This document shows, in pieces, positions 1-6,792 of a stretch of 14,201 nt of DNA. Each line of letters begins with the position of its first letter. Position 1 is the stretch's first letter. The stretch spans positions 4,225,771 through 4,239,971 of the forward strand of contig NC_011138.3 in the NCBI RefSeq assembly GCF_000020585.3. Reading direction: 5' to 3'. Position numbers and translations under genes: made by a program. The notes under the pieces were generated by a model, which had not been told where the DNA came from, did no database searches, and saw only the letters and a list, made by a program, of their open reading frames with translations. The stretch comes from Alteromonas mediterranea DE. GTDB taxonomy: Bacteria > Pseudomonadota > Gammaproteobacteria > Enterobacterales > Alteromonadaceae.

Positions 1-178
1 ATGCTCGAATAAGATAAATGTCATCAATAACAATGTCTCGCTTAATCACCTGATGACCCGATTCAGTTGCATTCACAGCCAGATACTCGCCAGAGGTATC
101 TGTGCTTCTATCACGCGTATCAGATACTGTTAGAACAGCAATACCAAGTGATTCAAATTGTTTGTTAGCATGTCCCAT
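1..178 (-). CDS. moaB: MoaB, molybdenum cofactor biosynthesis protein (5' part, cut by window edge)
   Basis: I translated this by hand on the minus strand from ATG at 178; it stays open to position 1, so only the first 59 residues are present. The N-terminal motif LTVSDTRDRSTDTSG matches the start of the MoaB/MogA fold, where E. coli MoaB has LTVSNRRGEEDDTSG. MoaB-family proteins bind molybdopterin and are related to MogA, which adenylates it; in E. coli MoaB itself is dispensable. The start codon lies inside the last codons of mobA, a 14-base overlap, with GAGG about 7 bases upstream, so it is probably translationally coupled as the third gene of moaA-mobA-moaB. MogA is the alternative name; the N-terminal wording favours MoaB. 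Confidence 0.85.
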   Translation of the reverse strand, partial: MGHANKQFESLGIAVLTVSDTRDRSTDTSGEYLAVNATESGHQVIKRDIVIDDIYLIRA

Positions 179-758
179 GACGAACCTCAGTTGGTGCAGA
201 ATTGTCAGACGTTTTGAAATGTTGCATTGCAAAACGCCATTGTTCTGGTGTGTTTGAATTGAAAAGGGGTGACTGCTGACGCAGTTGCAGCTTCATTAAA
301 GGAAAATGCGTGCAAAAGCGGTCAACGGAAAAACTGTTTGTACACCGCAACGTGTAATCCAGGGTTTGGCGGGTCGTTTCGGTGTTACGTAGGTAAAGCG
401 GCAAACTATGCTCACCAAATCTGACATTGCTTGAGAACTTTTCGCCGCTGTCCAACAAGCGCTGAATTGTGCAAACATCCATTAGCGGCAGATCAATCGG
501 CAGTATCAATAGATTTTTGTCAGGAAAGCGCATGGCAGCGCTGTGAATGCCAGATAATGGCCCCTTACCTGGATACAGATCTGAAATATGTCCAGCTTCG
601 CCGTCATTACGACTGATAACAACTTTACTCACCGATGCTTCAAGTAACAGTTGGTAAGTTCTGGTTAACATGGTTGATTGCGAAATCGTTAGCAATGCCT
701 TGTCTTGTCCCATGCGGCTAGACGCACCGCCAGCTAAAATAACGCCAATTGTGTTCAT
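165..758 (-). CDS. mobA: MobA, molybdenum cofactor guanylyltransferase
   Basis: This cytoplasmic enzyme joins GMP from GTP to Mo-molybdopterin to give the guanine dinucleotide cofactor (MGD) of DMSO-reductase-family enzymes such as nitrate reductase. The 197-residue protein is normal length for MobA. The nucleotide-binding loop LAGGASSRMGQDKA is at residues 8-21, GPLSGIHSA follows near 66-74, the metal-site region LPIDLPLM is near 86-93, and the late FNSNTPEQ motif is near 166-173. The ATG at 758 is preceded by a strong TAGGAGG that is itself formed by the last codons of moaA; one base separates the moaA stop from this start. That implies tight coupling inside one operon. The C-terminal 14 bases overlap moaB. 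Confidence 0.95.
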   Translation of the reverse strand: MNTIGVILAGGASSRMGQDKALLTISQSTMLTRTYQLLLEASVSKVVISRNDGEAGHISDLYPGKGPLSGIHSAAMRFPDKNLLILPIDLPLMDVCTIQRLLDSGEKFSSNVRFGEHSLPLYLRNTETTRQTLDYTLRCTNSFSVDRFCTHFPLMKLQLRQQSPLFNSNTPEQWRFAMQHFKTSDNSAPTEVRHGTC

Positions 759-759
759 G

Positions 760-1734
760 TTAACCTCCTAGCATAGCCAGTTGCTTTGTTGCACCAGTGA
801 ACCCTTGATGCAGAAAATGCTGACTGTGTTTTTGTTGAAGATGAGAAACAATAGCCTGCTGAGCACCTGATACATCGCCGACCGACAAGAAAGAGCGGAT
901 ACTGATCCCTTGCTCTGCAAACAGGCATAGATGCAGTTTGCCTTGTGCGGAAACACGCAAGCGATTGCATGACTCACAGAAATCTTCGCTATAAGGCATG
1001 ATAAGGCCGATATTCCCCGCAAATTCGGGGTGCATGAATTCCTGTGCAGGCCCGGCATCTGTTTCTCTTATGATGCGCTGCCACCCTTGCTCAATGAGTC
1101 GATCCTTGATCGTTTGTCCGGCGACATGGTTTTTATCAAAAAAACCTTTGTTGTCACCGGTCTGCATAAGCTCAATGAATCGCCAGGTAACCTTGTGGGA
1201 ACGTAAGTAGTCAAAAAATGCATCTAACTCTTTGTAATTGAACTGCTTGAGCATGACCGTGTTTAACTTAATACTGCTTACACCTAACTGAGCTGCCCGT
1301 TCGATACCCAGCAGTATTTCCTCCAGCTTTTGTTTGCCTGTGATCGCCGCAAACATTCGAGGATCTAAGCTGTCCGCACTGACATTTATCGCGTCAATAC
1401 CAGCCTGCTTGTACCTTTCGATATCCTGATTGAGTTTGAAACCGTTGGTTGTCAGTGCGACTTTTTTAATGCCATCGACTTTCTTGCAGGTTTCGATGAT
1501 TTCACACAAATCTTTGCGCAGTGCTGGTTCGCCACCAGTAATACGCACTTTGGTTGTACCCAAGCCGGCAAACACTTGCACCAAGGTTTGAATTTCTTTC
1601 ACTGACAAACCACCTTTGGGTGTGTTGCAGTCGTTGCCATCAGGAAGACAGTAATTACAGCGGAAATTGCACAGCTCAGTTACTGAGAGTCTCAGGTAAT
1701 TGAATCTTCTTCCGAATGAGTCTTGTAAGTTCAT
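760..1734 (-). CDS. moaA: MoaA, GTP 3',8-cyclase (radical SAM)
   Basis: MoaA carries out the first step of molybdenum cofactor synthesis: it rearranges GTP to 3',8-cyclo-GTP, which MoaC converts to cPMP. The 324-residue protein shows the radical SAM cluster motif CNFRCNYC (C22, C26, C29), the SAM-binding GGEP at 67-70, the second 4Fe-4S cluster cysteines C253, C256 and C270, and the C-terminal Gly-Gly that MoaA inserts into its own active site. All key residues are intact. ATG at 1734 has AAGG about 6-8 bases upstream. It is the first gene of the moaA-mobA-moaB unit and follows a Moco-riboswitch-like leader, so its expression is probably fed back on by the cofactor. moaC, moaD and moaE are not in the window. 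Confidence 0.97.
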   Translation of the reverse strand: MNLQDSFGRRFNYLRLSVTELCNFRCNYCLPDGNDCNTPKGGLSVKEIQTLVQVFAGLGTTKVRITGGEPALRKDLCEIIETCKKVDGIKKVALTTNGFKLNQDIERYKQAGIDAINVSADSLDPRMFAAITGKQKLEEILLGIERAAQLGVSSIKLNTVMLKQFNYKELDAFFDYLRSHKVTWRFIELMQTGDNKGFFDKNHVAGQTIKDRLIEQGWQRIIRETDAGPAQEFMHPEFAGNIGLIMPYSEDFCESCNRLRVSAQGKLHLCLFAEQGISIRSFLSVGDVSGAQQAIVSHLQQKHSQHFLHQGFTGATKQLAMLGG

Positions 1735-1753
1735 CTAACACCTTTCCAAATAT

Positions 1754-1769
1754 CGAGCGTTAAAGCTCG
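1754..1769 (-). promoter_or_regulatory. Small hairpin between Moco aptamer and moaA ribosome binding site
   Basis: On the minus strand CGAGC-TTTAAC-GCTCG forms a 5-bp stem just after the aptamer and 6 bases before the GGAAAGG Shine-Dalgarno region of moaA. A second CGAGC occurs at the 5' edge of the aptamer (about 1856-1860) and could compete for the same GCTCG. This would give two exclusive foldings, as expected of an expression platform. The pairing is visible; its switching role is inference. Confidence 0.45.
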
Positions 1770-1868
1770 TGGGCGGCAGGTTGATTTCTCTGGCTACCGG
1801 GCAACTTCTCAGTTGCGGCTCCAGTACCATAGTTGTTCGAACTTTAGGTATTAGAGCTCGGAGTTTTT
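1770..1868 (-). ncRNA. Moco RNA motif (molybdenum cofactor riboswitch) in the moaA leader
   Basis: The roughly 100-base leader upstream of moaA carries blocks I recognise from the Moco motif described upstream of moaA in Gammaproteobacteria: CTCCGAGC near the 5' end, TGGTACTGGAGCC, then a hairpin GCAACT-GAGA-AGTTGC (1801-1816) capped by a GNRA tetraloop, then CCGGTAGCCAGAG and AAATCAACCTGCCGCCC. Its place, in the leader of the first Moco operon gene, is the classical one. In E. coli, Moco sufficiency lowers moaA expression through this element. The assignment rests on remembered consensus and location; boundaries are approximate. No clear promoter is visible upstream; TTGTGA with a weak TAACAA about 17 bases later (around 1900-1928) is one possibility. 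Confidence 0.85.
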
Positions 1869-1937
1869 GTTACCTTAAGTTTGGCGCAAAAGCGTGGTTA
1901 TTGTTATTCCGCTGAAGGAATACTCACAAGGGGGTAT

Positions 1938-1964
1938 AAAAAAGCCGACCCAGATTGAGTCGGC
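1938..1964 (-). terminator. Rho-independent terminator of the porin gene
   Basis: On the minus strand GCCGAC, nine unpaired bases and GTCGGC form a 6-bp GC-rich stem followed directly by TTTTTT. It lies 20 bases after the porin stop codon, so it should end the porin transcript before the moaA leader and make moaA-mobA-moaB a separate transcription unit. Confidence 0.85.
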
Positions 1965-1983
1965 AACTAACGCGTGGATGACG

Positions 1984-3180
1984 CTAGAAAGTGAAAGCCA
2001 TCATTGCCCACAATTTGTTGGTGTCAACCGCGAAATCATCGGCACTGTAGTTGGCATAGCGCAGTAAAAAGTTTGTATTTTTATATACAGGATAAGTGGC
2101 GTTGAAATTAAACTCATTGCCATAATCTACTGAACCTACATCTGATTCAAATTGGTGCCATACACCCAACAGTTTCAGCTTACCAATACTGCCGGACGCC
2201 TTGACGTAGAGATCGTTAATCCCCTGTCCAGGCGTGGCGAGAAACTTATCAGCGAACCCCTGAAATTTATGTAGAGTCGCCAAAGGCGTTGTGAATCCTT
2301 TGCCGTTATCGCTACCAAGTGACTCGTAACCTATACCCACGTTGACCGCTGATAATTTAGTGCTTAACTCCAATGCCAGGTAATCAGTGGAAAAGTCTGT
2401 TGGATTGTCACCGGTTTCATTTTGACGTGCATAAGCCGCGTGAATGTTGACAGCAGACACCTTGCCATCATAACTCACCCCGAGTGTGCGGGTTGCGATT
2501 GCATTGGCTGTATCAAAGTCTAGTTCATAGGCAAAGCCCGCTACTTTGTGATCAGCATTAATTTTATAAGTGACATTCAACAGATGTATGTTGCCACCTA
2601 AATCAGAATTGGGGCTATCTGTACCAAAAATCCGATTGACGTTGTGTATGTAACTGTAGTCAACATTCAGGCCAGACTGATTATCATATCTTAGACGATA
2701 GCCATCGTAGGTCTGTTCATTTTGACGCCAACCAACGCCACCCACGAATCTTTGATCATTGTGATTGATACGCTGACGACCCGCAGTAATATGCAATGAC
2801 TCAGTTTTGAAACCGACATAGGCTTGGTTGAAATCGGATCCAATCGGGTCTGCAACCACAGGATAGTTGGTATTGCCATTGACGGTACTATTAAAGTTTT
2901 CGTTGCCCAAAGCGGTAACGTTATCGAACTCTAGTTGGGTGTAAAAGCCACCAAAATCGGCACTTTTGTAACTTAGTCGGGTAAGCAAGGTTGAAGCATT
3001 GGTCTCTTTGTCAATGTTATCCTGATCAACCCGCTCGTATCGATAACGCAGTTTAACGTTTGCGTCACCATCAGTAATAGCTTGTTGAAAGTCTGCGAAA
3101 CCGGTTGCAACCGAAACATTTGGCATTAACAAACCTGCTGCACATATTGTAGCGATAGCCGTTGCTAATCGTGTTTTCAT
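1984..3180 (-). CDS. Outer-membrane beta-barrel porin (alginate-export/OprD-like type)
   Basis: The 398-residue protein starts with a signal peptide (charged MKTR, hydrophobic ATAIATICAAGLLM, likely cleavage after VSVA at 25 or FA at 29). The rest alternates polar and aromatic residues in strand-like stretches and ends in phenylalanine (MMAFTF), the usual outer-membrane assembly signal. The sequence GRQRINHNDQRFVGGVGWRQ resembles a group of gammaproteobacterial proteins annotated as alginate-export-family porins; that name describes the fold and not a proven substrate. ATG at 3180 has GGAG about 7 bases upstream. It lies between Moco genes and moeB and is divergent from moeB, so a role in nitrate, nitrite or molybdate entry is possible but is inference only. 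Confidence 0.85.
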   Translation of the reverse strand: MKTRLATAIATICAAGLLMPNVSVATGFADFQQAITDGDANVKLRYRYERVDQDNIDKETNASTLLTRLSYKSADFGGFYTQLEFDNVTALGNENFNSTVNGNTNYPVVADPIGSDFNQAYVGFKTESLHITAGRQRINHNDQRFVGGVGWRQNEQTYDGYRLRYDNQSGLNVDYSYIHNVNRIFGTDSPNSDLGGNIHLLNVTYKINADHKVAGFAYELDFDTANAIATRTLGVSYDGKVSAVNIHAAYARQNETGDNPTDFSTDYLALELSTKLSAVNVGIGYESLGSDNGKGFTTPLATLHKFQGFADKFLATPGQGINDLYVKASGSIGKLKLLGVWHQFESDVGSVDYGNEFNFNATYPVYKNTNFLLRYANYSADDFAVDTNKLWAMMAFTF

Positions 3181-3214
3181 AGTATTCTCCTCACTAAATG
3201 CTGCTAGGAATACT
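3181..3214 (-). repeat. Inverted repeat around the porin Shine-Dalgarno sequence
   Basis: On the minus strand AGTATTC (3214-3208), 20 bases, then GAATACT (3187-3181) immediately before the ATG. The 7-bp arms are exact complements. The GAGGA of the ribosome binding site is at the end of the loop and touches the 3' arm, so an RNA hairpin here could hinder initiation. A partner of the same design precedes moeB (3341-3369). The function is unknown. Confidence 0.6.
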
Positions 3215-3243
3215 ACGCCCCAATGAAAATAAAACCATTAAAA

Positions 3244-3301
3244 ATCATATAGATACCCACACTTACTCGACACTTGAAAATTGAGGTAGTCGGACTACCT
3301 C
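3244..3301 (-). promoter_or_regulatory. Candidate porin promoter with upstream 19-bp palindrome
   Basis: GAGGTAGTCGGACTACCTC at 3283-3301 is a perfect palindrome around a central base. On the minus strand it lies upstream of TATGAT (3244-3249), a plausible -10 for the porin with a poor -35 (TGTCGA, 17 bases away). The palindrome centre would be about 55 bases upstream of the transcription start, a position typical of an activator. One half, TACCTCT, fits the NarL/NarP heptamer TACYYMT, but the two halves point away from each other with a 7-base gap, unlike the classic NarL 7-2-7 site. The regulator is therefore unassigned. Confidence 0.4.
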
Positions 3302-3340
3302 TTTTGGGGAATTGTTGACCTATGGCGGGGGTGGTAAAAA

Positions 3341-3369
3341 AGTATTCACTAAGCCAATGAGGGAATACT
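3341..3369 (+). repeat. Inverted repeat around the moeB Shine-Dalgarno sequence
   Basis: AGTATTC (3341-3347), 15 bases, then GAATACT (3363-3369), one base before the TTG start of moeB. The GAGG ribosome binding sequence is squeezed between loop and 3' arm exactly as in the porin leader. The shared stretch GAGG(A)GAATACTAT(T)GAAA covers both initiation regions. Shared hairpin control is inference. Confidence 0.6.
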
Positions 3370-3370
3370 A

Positions 3371-4132
3371 TTGAAAGATCTCACAACTGAGCAGGCTATG
3401 CGATACAGCCGCCACATTCTGCTGTCGGATTTCGATCTGGAGAGACAGGAAGCGTTGGTTAATTGCAGCGTATTAGTGATTGGCGTGGGCGGACTGGGTT
3501 GTGCTGCAAGCCAATATCTCACCGCAAGTGGAGTTGGGCATCTAACGCTGGTCGATGACGATAAGGTAGAGCTCACCAACTTGCAGCGACAGGTGTTGCA
3601 TACTGAGAAATCTGTGGGCGCTAACAAAGTTGATTCAGCACAACTGGCGCTTCAGCAAATCAATAGTGAAGTCAACATAACAACACTCTGTTTACGCCCA
3701 TCGGAAAAGCAACTGGATGAGCTCATTGCCAAACAAGATGTTGTGCTGGATTGTACTGACAATCTAGAAAGCCGAAACAGGATAAACCAAATATGCTACC
3801 GACAGTCTATCCCCTTAGTCTCAGGTGCTGCTATCCGCATGGAAGGACAGATACTGTGTATTGATCCACGCCAACAAAGCGCGTGCTATGCGTGCGTGAG
3901 CCATTTTTTTGGTGAACAAAATCTGTCGTGCGTCGAATCGGGTGTCATGTCACCACTTGTTGGAATTATCGGTGCAATGCAGGCGCTTGAAGCCATAAAG
4001 CTAGTCACACATTATGGCAAACCACTTTGCAACCGACTGCATCTATATGACGCTATGCAAGCAACCTGGAGTGAGTTTAAGGTGACGCGACAGCAGGATT
4101 GCCAGGTTTGCGGTAGCAAAGCCAAACTTTAA
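3371..4132 (+). CDS. moeB: MoeB, molybdopterin-synthase sulfur-carrier adenylyltransferase
   Basis: MoeB adenylates the C-terminal glycine of MoaD so that sulfur can be loaded for molybdopterin synthesis. The 253-residue protein is the length of E. coli MoeB (249) and matches it throughout: the ATP loop GVGGLG at 38-43, the LTNLQRQ stretch at 68-74, the catalytic aspartate D130 in DCTDN, SGAAIRMEGQ at 151-160, zinc-binding pairs C172/C175 and C244/C247, and the conserved C187. It lacks a C-terminal rhodanese domain. The start is TTG at 3371 with AGGG 9 bases upstream; the nearby ATG at 3357 is out of frame and closes after five codons. It is monocistronic, and convergent with ubiT 38 bases away. 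ThiF or HesA are related alternatives; the Moco genes nearby favour MoeB. Confidence 0.93.
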   Translation: MKDLTTEQAMRYSRHILLSDFDLERQEALVNCSVLVIGVGGLGCAASQYLTASGVGHLTLVDDDKVELTNLQRQVLHTEKSVGANKVDSAQLALQQINSEVNITTLCLRPSEKQLDELIAKQDVVLDCTDNLESRNRINQICYRQSIPLVSGAAIRMEGQILCIDPRQQSACYACVSHFFGEQNLSCVESGVMSPLVGIIGAMQALEAIKLVTHYGKPLCNRLHLYDAMQATWSEFKVTRQQDCQVCGSKAKL

Positions 4133-4170
4133 TCAACGACTTTTTAGCTCTGACCGGAAACAAACGCTAG

Positions 4171-4755
4171 TTAAGGTGCCGTCTGCATAACATCATTGTA
4201 CTTTTTGAGGGCACAAAGCACTACGCTGGGAAATGCGCTTGTATCCAATTCATCCAGAAAGTTCTTAACCTGCAAACCTAACTCCGTATTGCCAGTTACC
4301 AGCAGTTTACGTTGAAAGAAGAGGGTGTCGGGATCCTGCTCTCTTACAGCAATACTTACTAAACTATCGATATCGCCACTAAAAGTAACGTCAGGTTCTT
4401 GTTCTATCTGCGACTTCACCAAGATTGACTGCTTCCTGAGTCCTGAATGTTCGACGTCTCGGACAGAAATGAAAAACTGGTATGGAACGTCGCTAACAAT
4501 TATTGCTAGCCAATGTCCTTCCAGAAAACGAAGTGATTCATCAGTTAATTGCTCCGCTAACAAATTTGAAAATGTTGTCTGTGCCACCCATGACTGAAAC
4601 GAGGATGGCAATCTAGTAAATGCCTTTGTTATGTCTTTCGGTAATGCTAGCAATTGGTTTTGCAGTCGTTTTTTCGCAATGCAAATTAAAGGATTACTGC
4701 ATGACTGCGAGTTTAACTTGTGCCACAACATGTCGAAAGGTGTGGTCTTATTCAT
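4171..4755 (-). CDS. ubiT: UbiT, SCP2-domain lipid carrier for O2-independent ubiquinone synthesis
   Basis: The 194-residue protein has an SCP2 lipid-binding domain in its C-terminal two thirds. It matches E. coli UbiT (YhbT) well: LRFLEGHWLAIIV near 77-89, then REQDPDTLFFQRKLLVTGNT and ELGLQVKNFLDELD, very close to the E. coli RKQDPDTLFFQRRLVIEGDT and ELGLYVKNLMDAI. UbiT is known to bind isoprenoid quinone intermediates and is needed, with UbiU and UbiV, for making ubiquinone without oxygen. The frame stays open upstream, but those 65 residues lie in the 50-base gap and in the 3' end of the ThDP gene and do not resemble UbiT. ATG at 4755 (MNKTTPF) with a weak GGAA upstream is therefore preferred. 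It is probably cotranscribed with the ThDP enzyme gene. Confidence 0.92.
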   Translation of the reverse strand: MNKTTPFDMLWHKLNSQSCSNPLICIAKKRLQNQLLALPKDITKAFTRLPSSFQSWVAQTTFSNLLAEQLTDESLRFLEGHWLAIIVSDVPYQFFISVRDVEHSGLRKQSILVKSQIEQEPDVTFSGDIDSLVSIAVREQDPDTLFFQRKLLVTGNTELGLQVKNFLDELDTSAFPSVVLCALKKYNDVMQTAP

Positions 4756-4805
4756 TGGCAATATTCCATAAAATTGAGTAGTGGTATTTGAACTTTGTTC
4801 ATTAA

Positions 4806-6608
4806 CTATCCAGCAACAGCTAGATCCCAGGCTTCTTTTGCACCTTGCTTGCCATTTTTCATTTGTATGAATAAGTTCAGCATACTTATCTCTCGACTGA
4901 GTTTGTCTGGATTGGGGTCTACCGGTATTTCCAATAGTCTTATCCCACAATTTGATTCAACCGCGCTTTGTAAGTGAGTCCTCAATTCTCCTATTGTTTT
5001 GCACTGCAACCCTTTGCCGCCATAAGCTTTAACCAGTGTGAGCACATCAAATCTAGGGGTTGAACAATGGTACATTGTGCTTTCGCCACTTTTGCCAAGG
5101 TGGAAGATGTTGTTTCGCATATAAAGGATAACAACCGCAAGATGCTCTCGTTGAAAATGAATTAACTCATTTAATTGAAAATGAAAGCCACCATCACCGG
5201 TAATAACAACCGCAATATCGGACGAGTTAGAAGATTTCAAGGTCTTAGCCACAGCACGTGCATAGGGCAGACTACTACCCATAGCACCATACCAGGGATT
5301 AGTTAGCCAAGGCCGACAATGACTTGACCGCTTAGTCTCTAAACTGTAAGAAGCAAAATACGAATTACCAATTTCTGGCAGATAAATTAACGAAGCAGAT
5401 AGCTGACTTTGCACATCATTGAGGGCATCTGCAAGATTATGGAAGTCGACGCTGTCATTATCGTCTAAAACCGGACGACGCTTTTCTTCCAGCAAAGTTT
5501 GAAAAACAGGGATATCGCTCACCAGTAATTGTTCAAAGACATGTAGCAAACCTTGTTGATTTTGAACGGTCCCTTTTACCATGGTTTTATTTTCAAATGA
5601 TTGAATAACATGCGTGCCTGAACAAAAAGCATTATTCGTATCTTGACTCTGGATACTGGTATCGACTTCCAAGATGTAATCAACTTTCTGTTCAATGTAG
5701 TATCGCACGTGGTCAGGACTAAAGACGCCGTTATAGCTTCCTACGGACAGCGGATCAGACTCATCTAAAACACCTTTTGCCAGCCAGCTAGTTGCATAAG
5801 GAATATTGAATTTGTCCACAAAATTGCGCAGTTGCTCACATAATCTTGTGTTCAACTTGACATTCTCGCCAACGAACAGAAGTGGATGGCTTGATTGATT
5901 CAATTTTTCAACAATGTGTTCAGCGATATGCTGCGCACCATCTAACACATAGGTCTCATGATTTACGTCGCCAGGTGTTTGTGGCAGCTTTAATGCCTGG
6001 GTGGGTTCAAAGACTAAATCACGGGGTATCTCAATGAAAACAGGCTGTTTATTGGCATAGGCGTGAGCAACCAATTGAAAAAAACGTTCAGCCGCCATAT
6101 TCGGCTGACCTTTCGATCTTGCGCCTTGCAATCTTTCGGCTCTCATACCTAATGCACGAAATGACTCCAAGGCACAATCATATTTCAACATCCATTCAGA
6201 GCTGGAGGCCACACTATGATGCAGCAGCGTGTCAGAAATTTCTTGCTCACCGGGTGCTCCGGAAATAAATACCACTGGCAGCTTCTCCGCCACTGCAAGG
6301 GCTGCTGGACTGGAACAAGGTAAACTACCCACGGTGAATGTTGTCAGCGTTGCACCTAATCCCGAAATTTGAGCTTGCGCACAAGCAGCATAGCCGGCGT
6401 GCATTTCGTTACTAGAAGGCGTAGTTTCAAGTTTTCCTTCAAAAGCGCTGATAATATTATCTGCAAAGTCACCTCCTACCCCGAACACTGTCTTACATCC
6501 AAACAGCGTCAGGATGTCAGCCATGACGTCACCAAGTAGAGGAAGACTATTAGCATATTCTGTACCCAGATTTTGCGCGCAGTGCGCACGCATATTCGCA
6601 CCCACCAT
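4806..6608 (-). CDS. Thiamine-diphosphate enzyme of the pyruvate/indolepyruvate decarboxylase type
   Basis: The 600-residue protein has the three-domain layout of PDC-like ThDP enzymes. The PYR domain (about 20-180) holds GGDF (D47, like PDC D27), NEMHAGYAA with the ThDP-activating E68, and LLHHS with His130-His131, matching the PDC catalytic His pair. A middle domain spans about 220-380. The PP domain holds GDGG at 471-474 and NN at 499-500, the metal/ThDP signature. In PDC the sixth residue after NN is a catalytic Glu; here it is Lys506, although a Glu lies three residues later. Substrate is therefore uncertain; a 2-oxo acid is likely. I prefer ATG at 6608, with AGGAG 7 bases upstream, over an in-frame TTG ten codons earlier. 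It is followed by ubiT and divergent from ubiUV. No link of this family to ubiquinone is known to me. Confidence 0.85.
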   Translation of the reverse strand: MVGANMRAHCAQNLGTEYANSLPLLGDVMADILTLFGCKTVFGVGGDFADNIISAFEGKLETTPSSNEMHAGYAACAQAQISGLGATLTTFTVGSLPCSSPAALAVAEKLPVVFISGAPGEQEISDTLLHHSVASSSEWMLKYDCALESFRALGMRAERLQGARSKGQPNMAAERFFQLVAHAYANKQPVFIEIPRDLVFEPTQALKLPQTPGDVNHETYVLDGAQHIAEHIVEKLNQSSHPLLFVGENVKLNTRLCEQLRNFVDKFNIPYATSWLAKGVLDESDPLSVGSYNGVFSPDHVRYYIEQKVDYILEVDTSIQSQDTNNAFCSGTHVIQSFENKTMVKGTVQNQQGLLHVFEQLLVSDIPVFQTLLEEKRRPVLDDNDSVDFHNLADALNDVQSQLSASLIYLPEIGNSYFASYSLETKRSSHCRPWLTNPWYGAMGSSLPYARAVAKTLKSSNSSDIAVVITGDGGFHFQLNELIHFQREHLAVVILYMRNNIFHLGKSGESTMYHCSTPRFDVLTLVKAYGGKGLQCKTIGELRTHLQSAVESNCGIRLLEIPVDPNPDKLSREISMLNLFIQMKNGKQGAKEAWDLAVAG

Positions 6609-6638
6609 AACTTGCTCCTGACCATAAGACCTATTCAA

Positions 6639-6705
6639 ATCAACCGATTGATTATGTGCCTATGAGTGGCGTTTAACAAAAGCTCTTTGTTGGTACTCAC
6701 AAAGA
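6639..6705 (-). promoter_or_regulatory. Candidate promoter and operators for the ThDP gene-ubiT unit
   Basis: On the minus strand TTGTTA (6674-6679), 17 bases, then CATAAT (6651-6656) make a fair sigma-70 promoter (4/6 and 5/6 matches). Two inverted repeats flank it. TCTTTGT-N8-ACAAAGA (6684-6705) lies just upstream of the -35, an activator-like place. ATCAA-N4-TTGAT (6639-6652) overlaps the -10 and start, a repressor-like place. The second has FNR half-sites turned outward, so it is not a standard FNR box. Confidence 0.45.
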
Positions 6706-6729
6706 ACAACATCTACCTATTTGTTTCAA

Positions 6730-6757
6730 TTGGCAAATGACACTGGTTTTTTAAAAA
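6730..6757 (+). promoter_or_regulatory. Candidate ubiU-ubiV promoter
   Basis: TTGGCA (6730-6735), 16 bases, TAAAAA (6752-6757) gives a sigma-70-like arrangement (5/6 and 4/6) about 35 bases before the ubiU ATG. In E. coli ubiUV expression depends on FNR, but I find no good TTGAT-N4-ATCAA box in this intergenic region. The call is tentative. Confidence 0.35.
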
Positions 6758-6792
6758 TAGCGTTGGTTTTGTTTATGTAAGTAGAAGGCGCT

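Noticed and set aside
4756..4950. N-terminal extension of the ubiT frame giving 259 residues
   Set aside because: The extra 65 residues overlap the 3' end of the ThDP gene and do not look like UbiT; the 194-residue version from ATG 4755 fits the family.
6609..6638. Upstream TTG start for the ThDP enzyme (610 residues)
   Set aside because: The ATG at 6608 has AGGAG at ideal distance, and the extension contains that Shine-Dalgarno.
6714..6720. Single NarL-like heptamer TACCTAT upstream of ubiU
   Set aside because: One heptamer occurs often by chance and has no paired partner at the right distance.
6721..6740. FNR box upstream of ubiU (TTGTTTCAATTGGCAA)
   Set aside because: The half-sites are poor and the overall length is 16 and not 14; the symmetry is mostly a central CAATTG.
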